This document shows positions 11,666-19,246 of a stretch of DNA of 47,875 nucleotides, piece after piece; position 1 is the first letter of the stretch; every line of letters begins with the position of its first letter. Source of the DNA: DASSKP01 sp035695045 (GTDB lineage: Bacteria; Actinomycetota; Actinomycetes; JAFAQI01). The position numbers and the translations under genes were made by a program. The stretch lies in assembly GCA_035695045.1 (NCBI GenBank), contig DASSEX010000026.1, forward strand, positions 1-47,875. Reading direction: 5' to 3'. The notes under the pieces were generated by a model. That model searched no databases and was not told where the DNA came from. It saw only the letters and a program-made list of their open reading frames with translations.

Positions 11666-12783
11666 GCCGGCTGGTCCTGCTGGTGACCAGCCCGCGGGTT
11701 GCCGCGGGAACGTTGTCCTGGGACGCGTGGTCCGCGCTGCGCGCCGGCCCGGTCTTCACCCGCGACCAGTCCTCACCGCAGCTTCCTGCCCTGCAGGCGG
11801 CCGGCATCGAGGTCGAGGCCGTCGACCCCACCTGGCCACCCGTCGCGGTCGCGCGGCTGCTGCGTGATGCTGCGCGCGAGACCGGGACCGTGACCTGGCT
11901 GGCGGGCCCCGCCGGCGACGAGGACGTCGGGCGCGCGCTCGGAGAGCTCGCGACCCAGTCCGCCGACGCCGGCGAGCAGCTCGACGTCGAGGTGCTGCCG
12001 GGATCGTGGGACCTGCCGGGCGCGCGGTTGCTGGACGTCGTCGCGACGATGGACCGCTTGCGGTCGCCGGGCGGCTGCCCCTGGGATGCCCAGCAGACGC
12101 ACGACTCGCTGGCGCCGTACCTCCTCGAGGAGGCGTACGAGGCGTTCCAGGCCATCGAGGACGAGGACCCGCACGCCCTGCGCGAGGAGCTCGGTGACGT
12201 CCTGCTTCAGGTCGCCTTCCATGCCCGCCTGGCACAGGAGCGTGCCGACGAGACCCGCTGGACGATCGACGACGTCGCGGCCGGGCTCGTGTCGAAGCTC
12301 GTACGTCGGCATCCGCACGTGTTCGGCGACCGCACGGTCAGCGGTGCGGACGAGGTCGTCGCCAACTGGGACCAGATCAAGGCCGAGGAGAAGCAGGGCC
12401 GGTCGTCCCTCGGCGGGGTTCCGTTGTCCATGGCGGCCTTGACGCTCGCGGCAACGTTGCAGCGCAAGGCCACGAAGCTCGGACTGCCCGCAGAGCTCGT
12501 CGCCCCCGAGCTGCTGGCGGCCGAGACGCCGGGAGCGGCGGTCGCTGCGGCCGCGGCGCACTACGAGAGCCGTCCGGACGTCGAGTCCGCCGGACAGCTG
12601 CTGTGGGCAGTCGTCGCTGCTCTTCGCGCTGACGACCTGGACGCCGAGGCCGCGCTGCGCGGACGGGCGCGGCAGTTCCGGGACCGGCTGGGTGCGGTCG
12701 AGCAGGACCTCAAGGACGCCGGTCTCGACCCGGCCGCGCTGGACGCCGCGGAGTGGCGCCAGCGCTGGCCGGAGGAGTCCTGA
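11662..12783 (+). CDS. mazG: Nucleoside triphosphate pyrophosphohydrolase MazG
   Basis: Hydrolyses nucleoside triphosphates to monophosphates, removing aberrant nucleotides. The GTG at 11662 overlaps the stop of the upstream lipoprotein gene (GTGA), indicating translational coupling; an in-frame ATG 84 bases upstream would only add lipoprotein-antisense-like residues. The 373-residue product has an N-terminal extension of about 120 residues (VSRLVLLVTSPRVAAG onward), as in mycobacterial MazG. The catalytic MazG domain follows: MDRLRSPGGCPWDAQQTH at about 130-146, LLEEAYEAFQAIE and LREELGDVLLQVAFHARL with the metal-binding Glu/Asp, and KLVRRHPHVFGD. The last 100 residues are a second, weaker MazG-like helical region. 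Confidence 0.93.
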   Translation: MSRLVLLVTSPRVAAGTLSWDAWSALRAGPVFTRDQSSPQLPALQAAGIEVEAVDPTWPPVAVARLLRDAARETGTVTWLAGPAGDEDVGRALGELATQSADAGEQLDVEVLPGSWDLPGARLLDVVATMDRLRSPGGCPWDAQQTHDSLAPYLLEEAYEAFQAIEDEDPHALREELGDVLLQVAFHARLAQERADETRWTIDDVAAGLVSKLVRRHPHVFGDRTVSGADEVVANWDQIKAEEKQGRSSLGGVPLSMAALTLAATLQRKATKLGLPAELVAPELLAAETPGAAVAAAAAHYESRPDVESAGQLLWAVVAALRADDLDAEAALRGRARQFRDRLGAVEQDLKDAGLDPAALDAAEWRQRWPEES

Positions 12784-13359
12784 CTAGGAGAGGCCGCAGT
12801 TGAGCGGGACGCCGTTGTCGTCGGCGGCCGACGGCGCGGTGCTCCCGACCTTGTCGGTCGCCGGGAAGGCCACCTTGCCGGTGATCGTGTCCGGGCCCGC
12901 GCGGTACTGGTCGATGACGACCTTGTAGGTCTTGCCCTTCACCGGGGTCGTGATGTCGACGACCTCGGAGGTGCCCGCGGAGGCGCCGCAGTGACCGACG
13001 TCCCCGCCGTCCTGGATGACGTAGAGGTCGTAGTCCTGGCCGGGGATGGTCCACGAGATCTTCACCGAGAAGGGGCCCGGCTTGACGCCCTTGGCGGGCT
13101 TGTAGACGAACGAGTAGGACAGGCAGCGCGAGGCCGGGCAGTTGCCCATGTCCGGACGGCTGATCGGCGTCTGCGCCGCCAGGTCGGTGAAGTCCGTCAC
13201 CAGGTTGGCGTCGTTGTCCTGCGGCGAGGTGGCGAGGCTGAACGTCAACGCCTTGGTCTTCTTGCCGTCGAGGACCTTCGCGCCGGCGGCCTGGCTGGGA
13301 ACGGCGGCGACGGCCACGGCTGTCGCCGCGCCGGCGGCGAGGATGAGTCGAATGCGCAT
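12784..13359 (-). CDS. Small secreted protein with PPC-like domain
   Basis: A 191-residue protein of unknown function. The start at 13359 was chosen because the signal peptide begins there (MRIRLILAAGAATAVAVAAV, cleavage near SQAAGA) and a GGGGGG stretch lies upstream. The mature part is beta-rich: SLATSPQDNDANLVTDFTD, then FSVKISWTIPGQDYDLYVIQ, DITTPVKGKTYKVVIDQYR and TGKVAFPA. This resembles bacterial pre-peptidase C-terminal (PPC) domains, which often sit on exported enzymes. Here it stands alone, with four Cys in the mature chain that could form two disulfides. The stop is adjacent to the mazG stop (convergent). Confidence 0.75.
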   Translation of the reverse strand: MRIRLILAAGAATAVAVAAVPSQAAGAKVLDGKKTKALTFSLATSPQDNDANLVTDFTDLAAQTPISRPDMGNCPASRCLSYSFVYKPAKGVKPGPFSVKISWTIPGQDYDLYVIQDGGDVGHCGASAGTSEVVDITTPVKGKTYKVVIDQYRAGPDTITGKVAFPATDKVGSTAPSAADDNGVPLNCGLS

Positions 13360-13481
13360 GGGAGCCCCCCGGTGTGATGTGTCTCGATCAGGCACATTCG
13401 GCAGCCGAGGGGCGAGTCCTGCCGCTCTCGCCGGTGCGTCCGCCCTCGGCGGGGCAGACCGGCGCGTGCGTCGCCCGGCGA

Positions 13482-13487
13482 TAGGCT
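13482..13487 (+). promoter_or_regulatory. Putative eno -10 box
   Basis: TAGGCT lies 36 bases ahead of the eno GTG, in the gap between two divergent genes. It matches the TAGNCT boxes seen upstream of rplY, mfd and metB. No clear -35 is visible. The strong ribosome binding site GAGGAG sits near 13512. Confidence 0.35.
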
Positions 13488-13523
13488 CGCGCGCGATCAG
13501 CTTCCCCGCCGAGGAGACCGCCC

Positions 13524-14816
13524 GTGCCCACGATCGAGGCCCTGGCCGCGCGAGAGATTCTCGACTCGCGCGGGAACCCCACCGTCGAGGTCGAGGTGCT
13601 GCTCGACGACGGGTCGATCGGGCGAGCGGCCGTTCCGAGCGGGGCGTCGACGGGGCAGTTCGAGGCGGTGGAGCGTCGTGACGGCGGCGACCGCTTCGGA
13701 GGCAAGGGTGTCGCGGACGCCGCAGCCGCCGTCGAGGACCAGATCGCTCCCGAGCTGGTCGGCCAGGAGGCGACCGAGCAGCGGATGGTCGACCAGGTGC
13801 TCGTCGACCTCGACGGGACGCCGGACAAGAGCCGGCTCGGCGCCAACGCGATCCTCGGCGTCTCGCTCGCCGTCGCCCGCGCGGCTGCCGAGGCCTCGCA
13901 GCTGCCCTTGTTCCGCTACGTCGGCGGCGCGCACGCCCATCTGCTGCCGGTGCCGATGATGAACATCCTCAACGGCGGCGCACACGCCGACAACAACGTC
14001 GACATCCAGGAGTTCATGATCGCGCCGATCGGCGCGACGACCTACGCCGACGCGTTGCGCGCCGGCGCCGAGGTCTACCACGCGCTCAAGGCTGTGCTGT
14101 CCGGCCGCGGGCTGTCGACGACGGTGGGTGATGAAGGCGGATTCGCCCCCAACCTACCCACCAACCGCGAGGCGCTCGACCTGATCATGGAGGCGATCGG
14201 CAAGGCGGGGTACACGCCTGGTGCAGATGTCGCTCTTGCCCTCGACGTGGCGGCCAGCGAGTTCTTCTCTGACGGCAGCTACCGGTTCGAGGGCGGGCCG
14301 CGCAGCGCGGATGACATGACGGCTTACTACGACGAGCTGCTGGCGTCGTACCCGATCGTCTCGATCGAGGACCCGCTCGCGGAAGACGACTGGGAGGGTT
14401 GGAAGCGCATCACCGCCGTTCTCGGAGCGCGGGTCCAGATCGTCGGTGACGACCTGTTCGTCACCAACCCCGAGCGACTGCTGCGCGGTGTGCGCGAGCA
14501 GGCGGCCAACGCGCTGCTCGTGAAGGTCAACCAGATCGGGACGCTGTCCGAAACCCTCGACGCGGTCTCGCTCGCGCATCGCAGCGGCTACACCTGCATG
14601 ATGAGCCACCGTTCCGGCGAGACCGAGGACACCACGATCGCCGACCTGGCCGTCGCCGCCAACTGCGGGCAGATCAAGTCGGGCGCGCCTGCGCGCACCG
14701 ACCGCACGGCGAAGTACAACCAGCTGCTGCGCATCGAGGAGGAGCTCGACGACGCCGCGCGCTATGCCGGCGCTGCCGCCTTCCCGCGCTTCCGTCCGGT
14801 CGAAGGACGGATCTAG
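13524..14816 (+). CDS. eno: Enolase (2-phosphoglycerate dehydratase)
   Basis: Interconverts 2-phosphoglycerate and phosphoenolpyruvate in glycolysis; Mg-dependent and cytoplasmic. The 430-residue length is normal. Hallmarks are AREILDSRGNPTVEVEV at the N-terminus, PSGASTGQFEAVERRDG, NILNGGAHADNNVDIQEFM, GDEGGFAPN, SIEDPLAEDDW, QIVGDDLFVTN and the signature MMSHRSGETEDTTIADLAV. The GTG start has GAGGAG upstream. It heads the conserved actinobacterial order eno, septum initiator, DUF501 and ppx, all tightly packed. Confidence 0.98.
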   Translation: MPTIEALAAREILDSRGNPTVEVEVLLDDGSIGRAAVPSGASTGQFEAVERRDGGDRFGGKGVADAAAAVEDQIAPELVGQEATEQRMVDQVLVDLDGTPDKSRLGANAILGVSLAVARAAAEASQLPLFRYVGGAHAHLLPVPMMNILNGGAHADNNVDIQEFMIAPIGATTYADALRAGAEVYHALKAVLSGRGLSTTVGDEGGFAPNLPTNREALDLIMEAIGKAGYTPGADVALALDVAASEFFSDGSYRFEGGPRSADDMTAYYDELLASYPIVSIEDPLAEDDWEGWKRITAVLGARVQIVGDDLFVTNPERLLRGVREQAANALLVKVNQIGTLSETLDAVSLAHRSGYTCMMSHRSGETEDTTIADLAVAANCGQIKSGAPARTDRTAKYNQLLRIEEELDDAARYAGAAAFPRFRPVEGRI

Positions 14817-14820
14817 CCGG

Positions 14821-15348
14821 ATGCCGACTGCCGGAGCACCTAGAGGCGCCGCGGGGCGAGCGCCCCGTGGTGGGCGGACGACGCCGTCGCGCGCGCGGCG
14901 TTCGCGGGCGGCACCGCCCGGCCGTCGGCCGCCGCTGCAGCCGACGCACCGCCGGAAGGCGACGCTGACGGCGCGCGCTGCCGTGCTCGCCGTTGCTCTG
15001 GCGTCGGTGGCGCTGGCGCTCGCCCTGCCCTTCAAGGTCTGGGTCGCGCAACGCGGGCAGATCTCCGAGCTCCAGGCGCAGACCCGCGCCGCGCAGCAGC
15101 GCATCGCGGCGCTGAAGGCCGAGGAGCAGCAGTGGCAGGACCCCAACTACGTGCGGCAGCAGGCCCGTGAACGACTGCACTACGTGATGCCTGGTGAGAC
15201 GGCGTACGTCGTCCTCGACGACCGCTCGGCCAAGCGAGCCAGGTCTCAGCACCGGACGCAGACCACCTCGGAGCTGACCGGACCGTGGTACTCCCGGCTC
15301 TGGCAGAGCGTGCAGGCAGCGGGCAAGAGCGGCTCCGATCGCTCGTGA
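14821..15348 (+). CDS. FtsB/DivIC-type septum formation initiator
   Basis: A 175-residue bitopic division protein. The ATG at 14821, 4 bases after the eno stop, was chosen over an upstream ATG inside eno. The cytoplasmic N-terminus (1-48) is rich in Arg, Pro and Ala. One membrane segment covers 51-71 (ARAAVLAVALASVALALAL). An extracellular coiled coil covers 78-106 (RGQISELQAQTRAAQQRIAA). The DivIC motif follows (DPNYVRQQARERLHYVMPGE). The family links FtsQ/FtsL to the divisome. The stop overlaps the next start (GTGA). Confidence 0.9.
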   Translation: MPTAGAPRGAAGRAPRGGRTTPSRARRSRAAPPGRRPPLQPTHRRKATLTARAAVLAVALASVALALALPFKVWVAQRGQISELQAQTRAAQQRIAALKAEEQQWQDPNYVRQQARERLHYVMPGETAYVVLDDRSAKRARSQHRTQTTSELTGPWYSRLWQSVQAAGKSGSDRS

Positions 15349-15827
15349 TCGACCCGGCCGACGCCGCTGTCGTCGCCCTGCAACTGCACCGGCCGCCCCG
15401 AGCGACGCGTGCGGTTGCCCACCGATGCACGTGCGGCCTGCCGGACGTCGTGGAGACCTCGCCCCGGCTGGACGACGGCACGCCGTTCCCGACGCTCTAC
15501 TACCTCACCTGCCCACGTGCTGCCTCGGCCATCGGTCGCCTCGAGGCTTCCGGGTTGATGCGTGAGATGACCGACCGGCTGAGCGTCGATGCCGACCTTG
15601 CCTCCCGGTATCGCGCCGCGTACGACGACTACTTGGCGCGCCGTGACGCGATCGAGCCGCTCGGCGCCACCGTCGCGGCCGGCGGGATGCCTGACCGGGT
15701 GAAGTGCCTGCACGTCCACGTCGCCCACGCTCTGGCGGTCGGGCCGGGCGTCAACCCGTTCGGTGATGAGGCGCTCGCCCTGCTCGACGACTGGGGCCTC
15801 GGCGGACCCTGCGTGACGACGCCATGA
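15345..15827 (+). CDS. DUF501 domain-containing protein
   Basis: A 160-residue conserved actinobacterial protein of unknown function, nearly always between the septum initiator and ppx. The GTG at 15345 overlaps the upstream stop. The sequence shows a possible metal site in AHRCTCGLPDVVETSPRL (Cys-x-Cys and His), the DUF501 hallmark TPFPTLYYLTCPRAASAIG, and PDRVKCLHVHVAHALA with more Cys/His. The recurrent Cys/His residues hint at metal binding, which is inference. The stop overlaps the ppx ATG (ATGA). Confidence 0.88.
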   Translation: MIDPADAAVVALQLHRPPRATRAVAHRCTCGLPDVVETSPRLDDGTPFPTLYYLTCPRAASAIGRLEASGLMREMTDRLSVDADLASRYRAAYDDYLARRDAIEPLGATVAAGGMPDRVKCLHVHVAHALAVGPGVNPFGDEALALLDDWGLGGPCVTTP

Positions 15828-16756
15828 CGCGAGTCGCCGCGATCGACTGCGGCACGAACTCCATCCGGCTGTTGGTCGCGGACGTCGAGGGCGACCATCT
15901 GATCGACGTCGTGCGGCGGATGAAGATCGTCCGGCTCGGTGAGGGCGTCGACCGCACCGGCCGTCTCAGCGATGCCGGGCTGCAGCGCACGTTCACCGCT
16001 CTCGACGACTACGCGGCGGAGATTCGCGCACGCGATGTGGAGCGGGTGCGCATGGTCGCGACCAGCGCGACGCGCGACGCGGCCAACCGGTCGGTCTTCG
16101 TCGAGGGTGTCGTCGACCGGCTCGGAGTCGCCCCCGAGGTGGTCAGCGGCGATGAGGAAGCGGCCCTGTCGTTCGACGGCGCGACGCGCGAGCTGCGCGC
16201 GACGGGCGGTGCGTTCGGGGCGCCGTACCTCGTCTGCGACATCGGCGGCGGATCCACGGAGTTCGTGCTCGGCGACGGCGCGGGCATGTGGTCGGCGCGA
16301 TCCGTCGACGTGGGATGCGTCCGCCTGACCGAACGCCATCTGCACGACGACCCGCCGACCGCCGCTCAGGTGGCCGCTGCGCGGGCCGACGTGCGATCGG
16401 CGGTCGATGATGTCCGGCAGGCGGTCGACGTCGGTGCGGCGAAGACTCTTGTCGGCCTCGCCGGCTCGGTCACGACCGTCGTGGCGATCGCACTGGGGCT
16501 GGACCGCTATCGGCCCGAACGCATCCACCACGCGCGGGTCGGCGCCGCCGACGTACATCGCGTAGCCGCGACGCTGCTCTCGATGACGCGGTCAGAGCGT
16601 GCTGCGCTGCCGGTGATGCATCCCGGCCGCGTCGACGTCATCGGTGCCGGCGCGTTGGTTCTCGACACGATCGTTCGTGAGCTGGGCGCGGACTCGGTCG
16701 TCGCGAGCGAGCACGACATCCTCGACGGCATCGCCTTCAGCGCGACCACCGGTTGA
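15824..16756 (+). CDS. ppx: Exopolyphosphatase / guanosine pentaphosphate phosphohydrolase family (Ppx/GppA)
   Basis: Degrades polyphosphate, or pppGpp, or both; actinobacterial short forms of about 310 residues are usually called Ppx. The actin/hexokinase-like ATPase fold is shown by AIDCGTNSIRLLVADVEG at the N-terminus, VATSATRDAANRS, CDIGGGSTEFVLGDG near residues 139-153, and LAGSVTTVVAIALGL. The C-terminal HD domain of long Ppx is absent, as expected for the short form. It starts inside the DUF501 stop. Its own stop TGA (16754-16756) lies within the left arm of a 27-bp palindrome. Confidence 0.93.
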   Translation: MTRVAAIDCGTNSIRLLVADVEGDHLIDVVRRMKIVRLGEGVDRTGRLSDAGLQRTFTALDDYAAEIRARDVERVRMVATSATRDAANRSVFVEGVVDRLGVAPEVVSGDEEAALSFDGATRELRATGGAFGAPYLVCDIGGGSTEFVLGDGAGMWSARSVDVGCVRLTERHLHDDPPTAAQVAAARADVRSAVDDVRQAVDVGAAKTLVGLAGSVTTVVAIALGLDRYRPERIHHARVGAADVHRVAATLLSMTRSERAALPVMHPGRVDVIGAGALVLDTIVRELGADSVVASEHDILDGIAFSATTG

Positions 16757-16814
16757 GTGCGACGAAATCCCCCTTCCGGGCCGTCGGGGAAGGGGGATTT
16801 CGTCACACTCAACC
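16751..16814. repeat. Long palindrome after ppx (dispersed hairpin, copy 2)
   Basis: The arms are 16751-16777 and 16788-16814, pairing 26 of 27 bases with a 10-base loop. The left arm begins GGTTGAGTGCGACGAAATCC and contains the ppx stop codon. The stem probably terminates both ppx and the convergent lysozyme gene, whose stop is at 16821. The core is shared with the palindrome after prs at 2006-2066. Confidence 0.8.
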
Positions 16815-16820
16815 GTGGGG

Positions 16821-17960
16821 TCAGTGCTGGTAGTAGCCGCCGCCGCTGTGACCGCCGTCGACGGTGATCGTCGCGATCCGGCTGCTGCTCGCCGCCAGTC
16901 GGCTCGTACCGCTGAAGAGCGCCTGCACCTGTGCGTCGGCGGGAGCGTGGATCGTGTGCTTCCACCGGCCGGTCGAGTCCGTGACGACACTCTGCAGGTC
17001 GATCCAGTTGTCCGAACCGACGAGACGTCCGCGCAGGTGCAACGTCTTGCCGGCGACCCCGACACCGTCGCGAGTGAGCCGCCCGGTGACGTCGAACGGC
17101 TGCCAGGCGCCCGCCGAGTCCGGGGTGTTGATCGACAGGCGGGTGGCGACCTTCGTCGTGGTCGACGTGCTCGTGGTCGACGTCGTGGTCGTTGATGTCC
17201 TCGGCGTCGTGGCCGTGCTGGTCGTCGTGGTGGTGATGTTGGCGAGCGCACGCAGCTGCCGCAGTGTGCCGTGGAACTTGTTCATGTCGGTCTTGGCGTG
17301 GATGCCGGAGACGCGGCTGGTGCTGGAGTACTGCCAGAAGGTCCAGGTCGACCACGCGCCGCCGAACGTCGTCGGGGTGCTGCCGTAGTTCGCGCCCCAC
17401 AGCCGGTGGTCACGGAAGAGCGTGGTCCCGCGCATGTTGTGCGCCCAGAAGTAGGGATAGCTGTAGATCATCGGCTTGCGCCCGGTGAGGTTCTGCACCG
17501 TGGTGAGCCATTGCTTCGTCCAGGCGATGAGCTTCGTCGGGCCCAGCCCGCCGGTCACCTCGAGGTCGAGCGTGGGCGGCAGCTCTCCCGCGGCGCGCGC
17601 ACGGCCGGCGGTTGCGACGAAGGCGCGAGCCTGCGCGGCCGCAGATCCGGAGCGCGCGTTGGGCCGGGCAAAGTGGTACGCGCCGTGCAGGAGACCCGCG
17701 GCGCGCGAGCCTGCCCAGTCGCCGGCGAAGTATGGGTTGCGGTAGTTGCCGCCCTCGGTCGCCTTCACGAAGACGAAGCGCTGACCCGAGGCGTAGACCG
17801 ACGACCAGCTGATCGCCGCGCCGTTCGGGTGCTGGTAGCTGGCGATGTCCGGACCGCTGACCGACGCGGCTGCGGCGGACGCCGAGCCGGCGACGAGTGC
17901 GGCGGAGACAAACGGAACCAGTCCGACGGCAAGTCGCCGCCGGATGGACGGGCGTGACAT
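16821..17960 (-). CDS. Secreted GH25 lysozyme-like muramidase with Thr-rich linker and C-terminal Ig-like domain
   Basis: A 379-residue peptidoglycan hydrolase. The start at 17960 gives a signal peptide (MSRPSIRRRLAVGLVPFVSA, cleavage near ASAAAA) with GAAAGGGA upstream. The GH25 domain covers 35-235: GPDIASYQHPN with Asp38, FVFVKATEGGNYRNPYF, HGAYHFARP, and the catalytic pair in TLDLEVTGG (Asp132, Glu134). Residues 241-270 are an almost pure Thr/Ser linker. Residues 271-370 form an Ig-like beta domain (RLTRDGVGVAGKTLHLRGR), probably for wall attachment or spacing. The protein ends GGHSGGGYYQH. It cleaves the beta-1,4 bonds of peptidoglycan outside the cell, by family knowledge. Confidence 0.92.
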   Translation of the reverse strand: MSRPSIRRRLAVGLVPFVSAALVAGSASAAAASVSGPDIASYQHPNGAAISWSSVYASGQRFVFVKATEGGNYRNPYFAGDWAGSRAAGLLHGAYHFARPNARSGSAAAQARAFVATAGRARAAGELPPTLDLEVTGGLGPTKLIAWTKQWLTTVQNLTGRKPMIYSYPYFWAHNMRGTTLFRDHRLWGANYGSTPTTFGGAWSTWTFWQYSSTSRVSGIHAKTDMNKFHGTLRQLRALANITTTTTSTATTPRTSTTTTSTTSTSTTTKVATRLSINTPDSAGAWQPFDVTGRLTRDGVGVAGKTLHLRGRLVGSDNWIDLQSVVTDSTGRWKHTIHAPADAQVQALFSGTSRLAASSSRIATITVDGGHSGGGYYQH

Positions 17961-18130
17961 GAGTGAGTTCCCTTTCGTTGGCAACGGCGCTGGGCTCCCG
18001 GTGGGGCGCGCCAAAAACGGCCAATTGGTGCATCGACGACCGAGCCGATCGGGCGTAGCGGAGGTAAGTCAGGTCTGGCGGCGTGGTGGGATGGCCGCAG
18101 GCGTTGTCCGTTCGTGAGGCAGGAGATTTC

Positions 18131-18955
18131 ATGCGTTCGGCTGATGCCGTGGGGCCCGTTCCACCTGGCAGCGGCTGGACCGGTGATCTCGCGACCGGTC
18201 AGACGCCCGTGGCGTCATCGCCGGCGGACGTCGTGCGCCTCTCGGGCAACGCGCCGACTCTCGATCATCTGACCGCACGGGTGTCGGTGTGCCGGGCGTG
18301 TCCACGCCTCGTGGAGTGGCGCGAGCACGTCGCCGTGGAGAAGCGCGCCGCGTTTCGCGACCAGCCCTACTGGGGTCGACCCGTCACCGGCTGGGGGCCG
18401 ACCCGCGCGCGTATCGCCATCGTCGGGCTCGCTCCTGCGGCACACGGCGGCAACCGCACCGGCCGGATCTTCACCGGCGACCGCAGCGGTGACTGGCTGT
18501 TCGCCTCGCTGCACCGCTGCGGGCTCGCCCGCCAGCCCACGTCGGTCTCGGCGGACGACGGACAGCAGCTGCTGGACGTGCGGATGCTGGCGGCGGTGCG
18601 CTGCGCGCCGCCGGCCAACAAGCCGACTCCGGAGGAACGTGACGACTGCCGGCCCTGGATGGAGGAGGAGCTACGGTTCCTCCGGCCGTCTCTCCGTGTG
18701 GTGGTTGCGCTCGGCGGCTTCGCGTGGACCGCACTGTGGCCCGTGCTGGCGGCGGTCGGCCATGCCGTGCCGGCCCGCCCGCCGCGGTTCGGGCACCTGC
18801 GCGAGTACCTCCTCGACGACGGACTGCTCGTCCTGGCGTCGTACCACCCGAGCCAGCAGAACACGTTCACCGGCAAGCTGACCGAGCAGATGCTCGACGA
18901 CGTCTTCCGGAGAGCCCGGGCGCATGCCGACGAAAGCGGCCCGAACCGGGCCTGA
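18131..18955 (+). CDS. Type 5 uracil-DNA glycosylase (UDGb)
   Basis: Removes uracil, and usually hypoxanthine or xanthine, from DNA in base-excision repair. The ATG at 18131 has AGGAG 5 bases upstream; an earlier in-frame ATG at 18083 lacks one. The 274-residue product has a probable 4Fe-4S cluster ligated by Cys54, Cys57 (CRACPRL), Cys158 and Cys173. Family motifs are GLAPAAHGGNRTGRIFTGD at 99-117, which lacks the catalytic Asp of family 1 as expected for family 5, and SYHPSQQNTFTGK with His239. The following 291 bases hold no recognisable gene. Confidence 0.93.
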   Translation: MRSADAVGPVPPGSGWTGDLATGQTPVASSPADVVRLSGNAPTLDHLTARVSVCRACPRLVEWREHVAVEKRAAFRDQPYWGRPVTGWGPTRARIAIVGLAPAAHGGNRTGRIFTGDRSGDWLFASLHRCGLARQPTSVSADDGQQLLDVRMLAAVRCAPPANKPTPEERDDCRPWMEEELRFLRPSLRVVVALGGFAWTALWPVLAAVGHAVPARPPRFGHLREYLLDDGLLVLASYHPSQQNTFTGKLTEQMLDDVFRRARAHADESGPNRA

Positions 18956-19246
18956 ATCACACCTGTCTCGGCAGTCTCAGACGCGATCTTGAGTCGCGTC
19001 GGTCACTTTGGGTGCCAGGGATCTCACGAAGTGTGACTTCTGTCCGAATTTTTTTCCTCATCCGAACGGACGATTACTCCAATTGGCCTAGCGCGATTAC
19101 TCCGGATGCCACACCATGGACGAGTCCAGGGCTCTTGGAGGGGGTGGACGAGGTGGCTAAGGGACACACGTGGAGCTAGTTGCTCCTGTGATCCACTTGT
19201 CGAGGGGTTGAGAGTCGGCGGCGCTACGCCGAGTCTCAACCCCTTG
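18956..19246. other. 291-bp intergenic region with hairpins, a direct repeat and a possible small RNA or ORF
   Basis: I find no known gene here. Visible structure: a perfect 7-bp hairpin GACGCGA/TCGCGTC at 18980-19000; a run of seven T at 19050-19056; a 10-base direct repeat CGATTACTCC at 19071 and 19094 (23 bases apart); a hairpin GGAGC/GCTCC at 19172-19186 extended by CAC/GTG; and the terminator-like stem at 19203-19244. Two very short plus-strand reading frames exist, ATG at 19115 (14 codons) and GTG at 19144 (11 codons, VDEVAKGHTWS). The layout would suit a short plus-strand transcript. Confidence 0.45.
19203..19244. terminator. Hairpin terminator at the end of the MFS-GGDEF-EAL gene
   Basis: AGGGGTTGAGAGTCGGCG at 19203-19220 pairs with CGCCGAGTCTCAACCCCT at 19227-19244 with a single mismatch and a 6-base loop. 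It begins two bases after the minus-strand stop at 19247. A stem of this type can work in both directions, so it may also end a plus-strand transcript from the preceding intergenic region. Confidence 0.7.

Noticed and set aside
17150..17240. Simple-sequence tract considered as a regulatory repeat
   Set aside because: It encodes the Thr/Ser linker of the GH25 lysozyme in frame.
19110..19200. Part of a tmRNA, SRP RNA or known riboswitch
   Set aside because: No tRNA-like end, GGAA tetraloop platform of SRP RNA or known riboswitch core is present; left as an unassigned structured gap.
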